The position numbers were made by a program, and so were the translations under genes. A stretch of DNA of 15,798 nt, from positions 1-15,798 of the forward strand of contig DFGJ01000016.1 of the NCBI GenBank assembly GCA_002372375.1. The letters are read 5' to 3'. Shown piece by piece: positions 7,718 to 15,006 of the stretch. How positions within the stretch are numbered: the first letter of the stretch is position 1; the number at the start of each line of letters is the position of its first letter. Source of the DNA: Ruminococcaceae bacterium UBA3753. GTDB lineage: Bacteria; Bacillota; Clostridia; Oscillospirales; Acutalibacteraceae. Under the pieces are notes generated by a model that was not told where the DNA came from, did not search any database, and was given only the letters and a program-made list of their open reading frames with translations.

Positions 7718-8416
7718 GTGTTTGCTATAATAAAAAGGGAGCTTTTATCTTATTTTAGTTCTGCTGTAGGTTACGTTGTTCTCTTTATTTTTTTCTTATT
7801 TTCGGGATTTTATTTCTATGCCACGTGTTTAATGGCCAACTCAGCCGATATGTCCTATGTTTTTAGTAATTTGTTTACAGTTTTAATATTTTTAGTTCCG
7901 ATAGTTACTATGCGCCTTATGAGTGAAGAAAAGAAGCAAAAAACTGATCAGTTGCTGTTTACTTCGCCTGTTTCTTTGACGTCCATCGTTTTGGGTAAAT
8001 ATCTCTCAGCTATGCTTGTGGTTTCGATCTGCTGCTCTGTAGTTTTAGTCTACATTACTATAGTGTCTTTTTTTACTGTGCCCAATTTTGGTAATTTACT
8101 TGGAAATATTTTTGGTGTTTTTTTATTTACCGGAGCATTTATAGCCGTGGGATTGTTTCTTTCATCTATTACGGAAAACCAGATTATTGCCGCTATTAGC
8201 ACATTTACAGTGGGTGTATTCGTTTTACTTTTAGATACTATAGCTAAGTCTATACCATTAGCTAGCTTATCTAAAGCATTACTCGCGTTCTCTTTCATGC
8301 AACGGTACAGCGATTTTACGTCTGGAATTTTATCTTTAGAAAATGTGCTTTTTTTTGTAAGTTTCATTTTTGTTTTTTTGTTTTTAACGGTTCGATTACT
8401 TGCAAAACGAAAATAA
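7718..8416 (+). CDS. ABC-2 type transporter permease (GldF-like)
   Basis: This integral membrane subunit has 232 residues and about six hydrophobic segments: near 17-37, 52-67, 98-120, 130-150, 155-175 and 208-228. The N-terminus MFAIIKRELLSYFSS and the motif MRLMSEEKKQKTDQLLFTSP after the second segment are typical of GldF-type ABC-2 permeases (compare the family's T-x-E-x-R/K-x-x-T-x-x-x-L-L-x-P-V). I start at GTG 7718: GAAGAGGG (7701-7708) lies 9 bases upstream and the protein then begins like its family. The in-frame ATG 7688 has no ribosome site and touches a TATAAT box. It lies 160 bases after the ATPase and 51 bases before the auxiliary gene, and should provide the membrane channel for that ATPase. 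Confidence 0.85.
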   Translation: MFAIIKRELLSYFSSAVGYVVLFIFFLFSGFYFYATCLMANSADMSYVFSNLFTVLIFLVPIVTMRLMSEEKKQKTDQLLFTSPVSLTSIVLGKYLSAMLVVSICCSVVLVYITIVSFFTVPNFGNLLGNIFGVFLFTGAFIAVGLFLSSITENQIIAAISTFTVGVFVLLLDTIAKSIPLASLSKALLAFSFMQRYSDFTSGILSLENVLFFVSFIFVFLFLTVRLLAKRK

Positions 8417-8467
8417 ATCTTCGGTATGTGTTCTAGAGCCTAATCTTTTAGAAAGTGATTTTATTTT

Positions 8468-9967
8468 ATGCAAAATTGTGCAGAGGATAATTTGTTACAA
8501 AAAGGAAATAGTAAACTTGAAATAATTTTTGAGTCAGCGAAAGGTAAGTCAAATAAAAGGAAATTTTTGAAGACCAGTCTATCGGGCTTATTTTTGACAA
8601 TAGTTTTAGTATGCACCTTATTCCTAAATATCATTGTGAAAATTTTGGGAAACAGCTATAGCTTAAAACTAGACTTAACCAGAAATAAGTTATTTACAAT
8701 TTCACCATCTGCTGTGAATTTTATAAAAAATATTGAAAAAGATGTAGAAATAATTGTGCTTAATGAGGAAAATAGCTTTGCCGGAGTTGACAAGTATTTT
8801 AAGCAAGCAAATGACGTGCTAAAGCGTTTTTCTCAGATTTCGAATAAAATAAAACTCAATTATGTTGATGTTATAAAGAATCCCACGTATTTAAATTCTC
8901 AGAATTTTTCTTCCGAAAAGTTATCTGCTAATAGTGTAGTTGTGAGATCAGGAAGTAAGTATAAAGTTGTTAACGCAAACGATCTATTCGATATCACTTA
9001 CGGATACTATGGCGCACATGAGATTACCGCATCCAAAGCCGAACAAGAGTTAACTAGTGCCATCTTATACACTGTGAGTGATAATCAAAAAAAAATAGCG
9101 TTTCTTACTGGTTATGAGGAGCCTGAGCATTCTGCTTTTACTGATCTCTTAAAGAAGAATAACTACAATGTCACAGAAGTCAACCTTCTAAACCAGGATA
9201 TACCGTCTGATGTCTCAGTTGCCATAATTTTTGGGCCTTCACGGGATTATGACAAAGCAGGAGTAACAAAATTAAACAATTATTTATCTGTTGGAGAAAG
9301 TAATTTGTTGTGTGCACTAAATCCACAGGTTACAAGCTCTCCAAATCTATATAATTTTCTGGGTCGTTGGAAAATAAACGTGAAAGACGGAATTGTTTAC
9401 GAAACAGATGTTAGTAAAATGACATCTAATCGGCAGATTTTTGAAGCAATAAGCGAACAGGTCGAAGGTAGCTATACTAAAAAAATTAAGGAGTCTAAGG
9501 TGCCGGTACTTATGCCTGTATGTAAACCTTTGGAAGCTTTGGACTCAACTTCTGTTAAAACCCTTTTACAGTATTCTAGTAAATCTGGAATTATACCACA
9601 AGGAGCTGGTGAAAATTTTGACATTAAAGCGCATATATGTGGGCCAGTACCGGTAGCTCTAGTCTCCGAAAAAGTTGATGACGAAAAAAGGAGTACCGTT
9701 ACTGCTTTAGGTTCATTTGTTGGACTTTCTGACAATTATATATTGGCAACATCTTTGAATAATTCTTCTTATTTTGGTTGTTTATTAGATAGTTTAACTA
9801 AAAAAGAAGATTCTGGAATAAGAATAGAGCCGAAAAAGATTGACAATGAAGAGCTGGGAATAAATGGGAAGCAAGCAAATGTATTGGGTCTGAGTGTAAC
9901 TATTTTGCTACCTTTGTTGGTGATTATGGTGGGAATTTTTGTTTTTTTCAGAAGGCGAAGTATGTAA
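8468..9967 (+). CDS. GldG-like ABC transporter auxiliary membrane protein
   Basis: The protein has 499 residues. A charged N-terminal stretch (1-35) is followed by one membrane segment (about 38-60), and then LKLDLTRNKLFTISP (67-81), the hallmark opening of the GldG/ABC_transp_aux family. A long extracytoplasmic domain follows, with a beta/alpha fold region around TGYEEPEHSAFTDLL. A second membrane segment near the C-terminus (about 473-495) ends in FFRRRSM. Such proteins accompany the ATPase/permease pair directly upstream and are thought to be an extracytoplasmic partner of the complex; the substrate is unknown. I keep the ATG at 8468, though its ribosome site is weak. TTG 8492, with AGAGG six bases before it, would shorten the protein by 8 residues and is a real alternative. 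Confidence 0.85.
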   Translation: MQNCAEDNLLQKGNSKLEIIFESAKGKSNKRKFLKTSLSGLFLTIVLVCTLFLNIIVKILGNSYSLKLDLTRNKLFTISPSAVNFIKNIEKDVEIIVLNEENSFAGVDKYFKQANDVLKRFSQISNKIKLNYVDVIKNPTYLNSQNFSSEKLSANSVVVRSGSKYKVVNANDLFDITYGYYGAHEITASKAEQELTSAILYTVSDNQKKIAFLTGYEEPEHSAFTDLLKKNNYNVTEVNLLNQDIPSDVSVAIIFGPSRDYDKAGVTKLNNYLSVGESNLLCALNPQVTSSPNLYNFLGRWKINVKDGIVYETDVSKMTSNRQIFEAISEQVEGSYTKKIKESKVPVLMPVCKPLEALDSTSVKTLLQYSSKSGIIPQGAGENFDIKAHICGPVPVALVSEKVDDEKRSTVTALGSFVGLSDNYILATSLNNSSYFGCLLDSLTKKEDSGIRIEPKKIDNEELGINGKQANVLGLSVTILLPLLVIMVGIFVFFRRRSM

Positions 9968-10636
9968 ATATGCTTTTTACTATTATATTTTTCTAAAATT
10001 TATTTTACTTATAATTCTATTTTTATAATTTTACAATAAAAACAGTCTGTTTAGTTGTGCAATATCTGCGAAGGCAGTATTTTGCTTTCTTACTCTAAAC
10101 GACATCCCAGATTTGATAGCCTGTTAGGTATAAATACTTTTTTCTCTTTTACCATCAGTCAACAAATGCACCCTTTTAGTTTAAGTTAATTGCAATTTGG
10201 GCAATGTTTTTGCCTTGTGCGTATAATTGTTACTCTATTTAAGAGTATGCCCGTTTATTTTGAACTAGTTTAAAAATAAGACTTACGCAACTTTTCAGGG
10301 TCAGAGTAACAGTATTTTGTGAAATAAGATATTTTTATTGTCAAAAAGTCACAAAGAACAAGTGAAAACACAATATAATCTTCCATCGCTAAAACAATTT
10401 GATTGTTAAAGTTCAGGCTATCTCTCATGGAGTTTAAAAAGTAGGGATATAAGCAAAATATACATACTATATGTAAATCATAGTAATTTTATGTCAAATA
10501 ATATAAATTAATTTAACTGTTAATCAGTTCCGGTTTATATATTGATAAATCTTCTACGGTAAGTTTTATCATATGAATAATAGTTAATGAAACGAATCTG
10601 TCTTTTTATAATTTAGATGGTCTAATTACAATTTCC
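9968..10636. other. Intergenic region after the ABC cassette
   Basis: No gene is recognised in this AT-rich stretch of almost 700 bases. Two hairpins could end transcription from the cassette. One is CTGC-GAAG-GCAG followed by TATTTTGCTTT (10066-10087). The other is GGCAA-TGTTT-TTGCC (10201-10215), with no T-run. A 6-bp repeat TACTCT/AGAGTA lies near 10230. A short TTATGTCAAAT (10489-10499) resembles a XerD arm but lacks a convincing partner arm. Confidence 0.4.
10066..10087 (+). terminator. Possible terminator of the ABC cassette
   Basis: A short GC stem, CTGC/GCAG, with the tetraloop GAAG is followed by TATTTTGCTTT. It lies about 100 bases after the GldG-like gene. The stem is only four pairs, plus a weak ATA/TAT extension. 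Confidence 0.33.
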
Positions 10637-10665
10637 TTGATAAATAAATCAATTTAGGGTATACT
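10637..10665 (+). promoter_or_regulatory. Promoter of the 60-residue membrane protein gene
   Basis: TTGATA (10637-10642), a 17-base spacer and TATACT (10660-10665) match consensus at ten of twelve positions. The expected start is near 10672, giving a leader of about 29 bases that contains AAGAAAGG (10685-10692). Confidence 0.72.
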
Positions 10666-10700
10666 TACCAACAGATATATTTTTAAGAAAGGTTGGTTTT

Positions 10701-10883
10701 ATGTTTAGAAATGGTATCAAGGTAATAAAGCACACGACTTTCGGTGTGATTGTGGGACTAATTTTGGGTGTGATTTTCTGCTGTTTGTTTGGATGTAAAA
10801 ATAAGAAAAAAAACAGGGCCAGCAGAGCTGTACACGCGCTGGGTGATTTATTGGAGCAAATACTATCAATATTTAAATGCTAG
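10701..10883 (+). CDS. Small single-pass membrane protein of unknown function
   Basis: I do not recognise this 60-residue protein. It has a short basic N-terminus (MFRNGIKVIKH), one hydrophobic segment (about 13-31) with a small-residue pattern GVIVGLILGVIFCC and three Cys near its end (27, 28, 32), a strongly basic stretch KNKKKNR (33-39), and a C-terminal segment ALGDLLEQILSIF (46-58) that could be an amphipathic helix. The layout (glycine-rich anchor, Lys-rich linker, amphipathic tail) resembles small YtxH-like proteins common in Clostridia, but that is only an impression. The gene is probably real: ATG 10701 has AAGAAAGG 8 bases upstream and a well-formed promoter 29 bases before that. 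It is isolated, more than 700 bases from either neighbouring gene. The cytoplasmic side is predicted for the basic tail by the positive-inside rule. Confidence 0.65.
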   Translation: MFRNGIKVIKHTTFGVIVGLILGVIFCCLFGCKNKKKNRASRAVHALGDLLEQILSIFKC

Positions 10884-11248
10884 TCCTTTATTTATACCAC
10901 CTTGCTGAAACCGCCAACTAACCAACCTTACTAGTTTAAAGATGATCTTTAGCTTTTTTAATTTGTGTCATACTAAAAATTGTTCACAACATGGAATATG
11001 ATTACAGGTGCGTAACATTGATTCTTAGTATCAATTAAATTTATGTCGTTGTTTTTAGTTTTTTTACGTTAACAATTTGGCGATTGCAATTTTATGTGGT
11101 TTGGCTGGCTTTTTCTTGAACGCTTTAAATATTTTTAATCTTTTAGGAAGCCCTGTCTTTAGTCCAATGTCTGCGCTGTTGGTAACATTCATGTAGTTAG
11201 TTTATCGCCAGCGTCTGTTTTGTTTACCTTTAGCAACAGTAATTTGAA
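10884..11248. other. Intergenic region with a hydrophobic orphan frame
   Basis: It starts with a weak AT hairpin with a T-run (TAAAGA-TGA-TCTTTA at 10937-10951, then TTTTTT at 10954-10959), which could be a first terminator for the small membrane protein gene. Further on, 11059-11196 on the plus strand is an open stretch of 45 codons with a coding-like codon pattern and a membrane-protein-like sequence (for example GLAGFFLNALNIF and GSPVFSPMSALLV). It ends at TAG without a good start or ribosome site. It may be what is left of a membrane protein gene, but T-rich DNA gives hydrophobic frames easily. Confidence 0.35.
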
Positions 11249-11274
11249 CTGTGAACCACATCACAGATTTTTTT
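11249..11274 (+). terminator. Intrinsic terminator facing the minus-strand genes
   Basis: A perfect 6-bp stem CTGTGA/TCACAG with a 6-base loop ACCACA is followed by A and seven T residues (11268-11274). It is the clearest intrinsic terminator in the window. It closes the plus-strand half, 53 bases after the orphan hydrophobic frame and about 365 bases after the small membrane protein gene. Confidence 0.75.
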
Positions 11275-11567
11275 GTTAGATAGCCGCATTGCAACACTTA
11301 TTTTTGATTACTTAGAAAAATTATCCCGGAGATCAGAAAAATGCATTATCAGTGAACTATAAAATGATTTTATAATCACTTATGGGTTTTGATTTTACAT
11401 TTCTTTTAGCGTGTTTTCGATTGAACCTAAATTTGCAGCGCAGACTCTTTATTCACTTAAATCAAATTTCTTCCTTATTCTTATCTCTATTTATGGCAAA
11501 CATAACTGTTAGAAAAACAGGAACCGAGAAATTCACTTTGCATAACATGCAGGACTAAAACTTTTTA
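11275..11567. other. Intergenic region between convergent halves
   Basis: I see no gene, RNA or repeat here. If a trpA gene ever followed the decayed trpB copy (11568-11893), I could not recognise any of it in the minus-strand frames. Confidence 0.4.
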
Positions 11568-11893
11568 TTATCGACTTGCATTCTTGTTGGTTTTGTCTAG
11601 CACATCCCTATAATACCCGTAAACATTTGCGACATAGTCCGTACTGCTGGCTTATTTTAAATTTAAGCTGTCCAAGATGGTAACTTTTTTACTTTTGTAA
11701 GTGCGTTTATAACAAACACTATGATATAAATGCTCGAAACTACAAATGCAGTATATCTAAGCCTTGAAGAAATACAGTCACATTTTAAAATCTGTATCCG
11801 ATGTGTGCGTATAAGTCTTAATCTCTACTGCTTGTAACTATTTCACCACTCAAACCTTTGTACATTTTCAAAACATCCTTGTGATAGCAGGAA
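11568..11893 (-). pseudogene. Decayed C-terminal quarter of a second trpB
   Basis: On the minus strand this stretch aligns, almost without length change, with residues about 305-412 of the intact trpB at 13768-15006. The end reads DYVANVYGY..DVLDKT (intact: DYIASIYGY..SMLDKT) and stops at TAA 11568-11570. Further upstream come KKVTIL (KKGTIL), then in another frame VFVINALTKVKK (AFAIKEAKNNKK) and SSIYIIV (ESAHAVA), then TYTHTSDTDF (NYRTVSDDEA), and at the far end AIT codons matching SIAS. It has a TAA where the SGRGDKD phosphate loop should be (11652-11654), at least two frame changes, and further in-frame stops near 11860. The 5' three quarters are missing: the hydrolase gene ends 30 bases away. 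Many differences are C-to-T or G-to-A, as expected from decay in an AT-biased genome. It is a dead duplicate, or the original copy of a replaced gene. Confidence 0.85.
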
Positions 11894-11922
11894 TAACATA
11901 AATTTATTTACAAGAATAATGT

Positions 11923-12756
11923 TTATTTGATTAAATGTTTATCTATAAACTCTTTGCTAATTTGAGAAATTTTATCCGCTTGCTCGCGATGCAGATAATG
12001 TGTACCTTCTAAAACTTTAATGTTCTGAATTTTAGGGTTGGATATCATGTTCTTGTTTATATCTACCCAAGAAGTTTTCATATCTCCTTGTTTTATCATA
12101 TCGTCTACCGAATCAACTTGTTCTGTTGCTAAAAATGCAAGTACAGGGAGATTTCTTGGATATTTTACATTCGCAAGTTCTTTGGAATTATCATAAAATT
12201 TATTCCATTGATCCACAATAGAAACATTTGCACCACCTAATTCTTCTGATGCTAATTTTTTAAAATTGTTACCTTGCCAACGTTCAAGTTGTTTTTGAGG
12301 TAAAGACATATCTATTCCAATTATTCCTTCTACTTCATCGGAATACTTATCAGCATAATATAAACTATAAAGCCCAGACATCGAATGAGGCATTAGTATG
12401 TACGGAGGAGTAATATCCAATCCGTTCAAAACTGTACGAATCTCATTAACTATGTTGCTATTTGTTCTCTCATTTTCTGTTATATCGCTTGTTCCATAAC
12501 CAAAATACTCCAAAATTACAACTCTAAATTTATCGCTTAATTTATCGGCTAAAGATTTAAAATCGTTTATCGGATCTTTTGTCCCCCAACCACTAAGCAT
12601 AACTACCGTTTTATCTCCAGAACCTTTTGTGTATACTTGCACGGACCCTCCACCAATAACTACTGATTCTCTTATTCCATCTCCCGCAAATACAAAATTG
12701 ACTGCAGTTAACCTGAAAAGCAACACTATCCCTAATAAACAATTTTTTATTTTCAA
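11923..12756 (-). CDS. Secreted alpha/beta hydrolase
   Basis: This is a 277-residue alpha/beta-hydrolase fold protein of unknown substrate. The N-terminus (MKIKNCLLGIVLLF..., about 1-24) is a signal peptide with a probable cut after FVFA, so it acts outside the membrane. Fold landmarks are SGWGTKD (55-61, oxyanion region), FGYGTSD (85-91), the nucleophile elbow PHSMSG with Ser125 (123-128; GxSxG reads HSMSG), and the catalytic His in GTHYLHR (His253). The acid is probably Glu212 or Asp215 after VLAFLATE. The start is TTG 12756, because GGAGG (12763-12767) lies 6 bases upstream and the signal peptide begins there. It stands downstream of the CAT-like pseudogene on the same strand with its own promoter/operator region. 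Esterase or lipase activity is possible but cannot be read from the sequence. Confidence 0.85.
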   Translation of the reverse strand: MKIKNCLLGIVLLFRLTAVNFVFAGDGIRESVVIGGGSVQVYTKGSGDKTVVMLSGWGTKDPINDFKSLADKLSDKFRVVILEYFGYGTSDITENERTNSNIVNEIRTVLNGLDITPPYILMPHSMSGLYSLYYADKYSDEVEGIIGIDMSLPQKQLERWQGNNFKKLASEELGGANVSIVDQWNKFYDNSKELANVKYPRNLPVLAFLATEQVDSVDDMIKQGDMKTSWVDINKNMISNPKIQNIKVLEGTHYLHREQADKISQISKEFIDKHLIK

Positions 12757-12781
12757 ATTTAACCTCCGACTGTACTTTTAT

Positions 12782-12805
12782 TATGCTATGCATTATTATA
12801 GCATA
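12782..12805 (-). promoter_or_regulatory. Extended -10 promoter inside an operator-like palindrome
   Basis: On the minus strand TGCTATAAT (12795-12803) is a perfect extended -10 element for the hydrolase gene; a TTGAAA (12823-12828) stands 22 bases upstream, too far for a normal -35. The element overlaps one arm of an inverted repeat with 8-base arms and an 8-base spacer (TATGCTAT at 12782-12789, ATAGCATA at 12798-12805). The geometry suits a dimeric repressor. A perfect 8-bp arm can also arise by chance in such AT-rich DNA. Confidence 0.5.
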
Positions 12806-12891
12806 CAATATTTTTATAGATTTTTCAACTTGATTTATATCTAACTTTTATTTTTAAGTGGTATTATAGTTGTATCAATAAAAGTAACTAC

Positions 12892-13533
12892 TCAACGAAA
12901 ATTTGAGATTAAATCTTGCAACATATTAAAAAATTTACTTACATGGTATCCATCACAAACAGCGTGATGCACCGAAATAGAAACCGGTAATAAAAACTTT
13001 CCATTATCTTCAAAGAAACGTCCAACCATAACAAATGGAGGTAGCCATACTGCATCGTTTGTGGGTGGGCAATCAAAACTTGTAAAACTGCTCCACGGAA
13101 GCATACTCATGTCAAAACAGTTGGGAGGAAATTCCCCTTTGGCAGCCATACTGCGTTTTTCACCATAAGTATTTATGTCGGCAATAAACCTATCGTAAAA
13201 TATTTTAAAATCATCTGAGTACTCTGTCCACAATATAGAAATTCTTTTATCGCTTTCGTGAAACAGCGGAAGCAGAAGATAAATTACATCGTAAATTCCT
13301 AAATTACTATCTTTGTCGTAATTCATTTTGAATTCATAGTTTGTATTTAATCCTTTGAAACAATATACGTAAATACAGGATAATGTCTAAATTTATTCTT
13401 TTAATCATTCTAATCAGCTTAGTAGCATTGATGCTCATAGTCATATTTATCTTGCATCTATTTTTAGTCGTAAATCACAGATAATATTCTTTTCTACCCC
13501 GATTATTAATATCAGTTTTTTTAAGACTTACAT
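12892..13533 (-). pseudogene. Chloramphenicol acetyltransferase-like pseudogene (type A CAT)
   Basis: The intact CAT enzyme (about 215 residues, a trimer that acetylates chloramphenicol with acetyl-CoA) can be traced over 642 bases, the full family length. The C-terminal two thirds is open (12892-13326) and holds MLPWSSFTSF and the catalytic-His motif VHHAVCDGYH near the end. The frame continues upstream of its first ATG with the CAT-like NTNYEFKMNYDKD. The N-terminal part is present in the next frame: KKTDINNRGRKEYYL, a TGA stop (13475-13477), FTTKN, then INMTMSINATKLIRMIK. An ATG at 13531-13533 has AGAGG 8 bases upstream but is followed at once by TAA. At least three lesions are needed: a frame change next to the start, the internal TGA, and a second frame change at about 13345-13387. 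TGA is a normal stop elsewhere in the window (rpmF, trpB). The open part alone lacks the N-terminal strand and is unlikely to be active. Confidence 0.85.
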
Positions 13534-13767
13534 TATTTCAACCTCTAAAATCTAAATTAACACGTATCCTTACGGCAAGGAACAAAAAATAAATCAACAT
13601 TGTCTAATAGTTCCCGTAGGTTTGTCCAAAGTGCCTCCATCGTGACTACAAATAATAGCGATACAGACACAAATATCTGTATCACCAAAGCTTCGAATTA
13701 ATCAACGAAGAAACTTTCTATCTCTTTTTAGATCCTTCTACGGCAAAGGCTAAAAAAGCTTACAGCA
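13534..13767. other. Gap between trpB and the CAT-like pseudogene
   Basis: No gene is recognised. Inverted repeats are seen at 13660-13683 (GATACAGA, 8-base spacer, TCTGTATC) and at about 13566-13580 (TCCTT-ACGGC-AAGGA). Neither is followed by a T-run on the minus strand, so no convincing trpB terminator is found. Confidence 0.4.
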
Positions 13768-15006
13768 TTATCTCATATCCCCTGTAGTTTTGTCTAACAT
13801 ACTTTCACCGTAACCATAAATACTTGCAATATAGTCTACATCTTTATCTCCGCGACCACTTAAATTAACTAATATTGTACCTTTTTTATTATTCTTTGCT
13901 TCTTTTATGGCAAACGCCACAGCATGGGCACTTTCAATAGCTGGAATTATCCCCTCATAATGCGAAAGATTAAAAAAGGCTCTGACAGCCTCGTCATCAC
14001 TTACAGTCCTATAATTTACTCTGCCGGATTCCTTTAAGAATGCGTGCTCTGGTCCAACTGAAGGGTAATCCAAACCACTAGCGATAGAGTAAACGGGCAA
14101 CGGATTCTTGTTTTCATCTTGAAGCATTATGCTTTCAAATCCATGTAAAACTCCGAGTTTACCAAACGTAAGTGACGCTGCATTCTCTCCGACACTTTCA
14201 CCCCTTCCGAGTGGCTCAACCCCAAAAATCTCCACGTCGTCATCCAAAAATGGTACAAAAATTCCCATAGCGTTGCTACCACCTCCAACGCAGGCACACA
14301 CGGAATCTGGTAATTTACCGGTCATTTCCAGAAATTGTTCCCTTGCCTCAACGCCAACTACAGTTTGAAAGTCCCTGACCATCAGCGGGAAAGGGTGGGG
14401 CCCAACTACTGAGCCTATGCAGTAAATTGATTCTTTGTAATCTCTAACATAAGATTCGAAAGCCGAGTCCACAGCTTCTTTAAGAGTCTTTGCACCTTTG
14501 CTTACGCTTATGACGTCAGCACCCAATATTTTCATTTTAGTCACATTCGGTGCTTGCTTTTCAATATCGATTTCACCCATATGTATTTCGCATTTTAATC
14601 CAAAATAAGCAGCTGCCGTAGCTAAAGCGACACCATGCTGCCCGGCACCTGTTTCAGCAATCAGCTTTTTCTTCCCCATATATTTTGCTAAAAGACCTTC
14701 ACCCATGCAATGATTCAATTTATGTGCACCGGTATGATTTAAATCTTCTCTTTTTAAGTATATTTGAAGATCACCATAAAGATCTGAAAGCCTTTTGCAG
14801 TGGTAAACAGGTGTGGGTCTGCCTTGAAAATGTCTCCTTATCTTACGGAGTTCGCTTATAAATTCGTAAGATCCTCGTAATTTTTGGTACGCTTCGTCGA
14901 TTTCGGTAAAAGCTTTCTTTAAATTATCGTCAAGATAAGCTCCACCATATCTACCGTATCTACCATTTCCATCTGGGTAACGCTTTACATAATTTTTAAA
15001 ATCCAT
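13768..15006 (-). CDS. trpB: Tryptophan synthase beta chain
   Basis: TrpB is the PLP enzyme that joins indole and serine to form tryptophan, normally in an alpha2-beta2 complex with TrpA. The 412-residue length fits the TrpB1 type. Visible are GRYGGAYL (18-25), RPTPVYHC (63-70), the PLP lysine in HTGAHK (Lys96), the catalytic Glu in AETGAGQHG (Glu118), GGGSNAMG (241-248, phosphate binding), VEPLGRGE (263-270), EGIIPAIESAHA (351-362) and SGRGDKD (383-389). After the PLP lysine the sequence is LNH, where the family often has INN or TNQ. The start ATG 15006 has GGAGGA 8 bases upstream. No trpA or other trp gene is in the window; downstream lie a CAT-like pseudogene, a hydrolase and a dead second trpB end. 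Upstream on the same strand is a leader of up to 760 bases without a T-box core that I can find. Confidence 0.96.
   Translation of the reverse strand: MDFKNYVKRYPDGNGRYGRYGGAYLDDNLKKAFTEIDEAYQKLRGSYEFISELRKIRRHFQGRPTPVYHCKRLSDLYGDLQIYLKREDLNHTGAHKLNHCMGEGLLAKYMGKKKLIAETGAGQHGVALATAAAYFGLKCEIHMGEIDIEKQAPNVTKMKILGADVISVSKGAKTLKEAVDSAFESYVRDYKESIYCIGSVVGPHPFPLMVRDFQTVVGVEAREQFLEMTGKLPDSVCACVGGGSNAMGIFVPFLDDDVEIFGVEPLGRGESVGENAASLTFGKLGVLHGFESIMLQDENKNPLPVYSIASGLDYPSVGPEHAFLKESGRVNYRTVSDDEAVRAFFNLSHYEGIIPAIESAHAVAFAIKEAKNNKKGTILVNLSGRGDKDVDYIASIYGYGESMLDKTTGDMR

Noticed and set aside
10331..10350. TTTTTATTGTCAAAAA shared with copy 2 of the tandem repeat
   Set aside because: The flanks do not match the repeat unit, and a short AT-rich match is not enough to call a third copy.
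10472..10499. dif-like site: TTATGTCAAAT matches a XerD arm at ten of eleven positions
   Set aside because: The partner XerC arm does not match at the proper 6-base spacing, and an 11-base AT-rich near match is expected by chance in a window this size and composition.
13475..13477. TGA in the CAT-like gene read as a recoded Trp or other residue
   Set aside because: TGA is used as a normal stop by rpmF and trpB in this window, and the CAT-like gene has further frame lesions, so a pseudogene is simpler.
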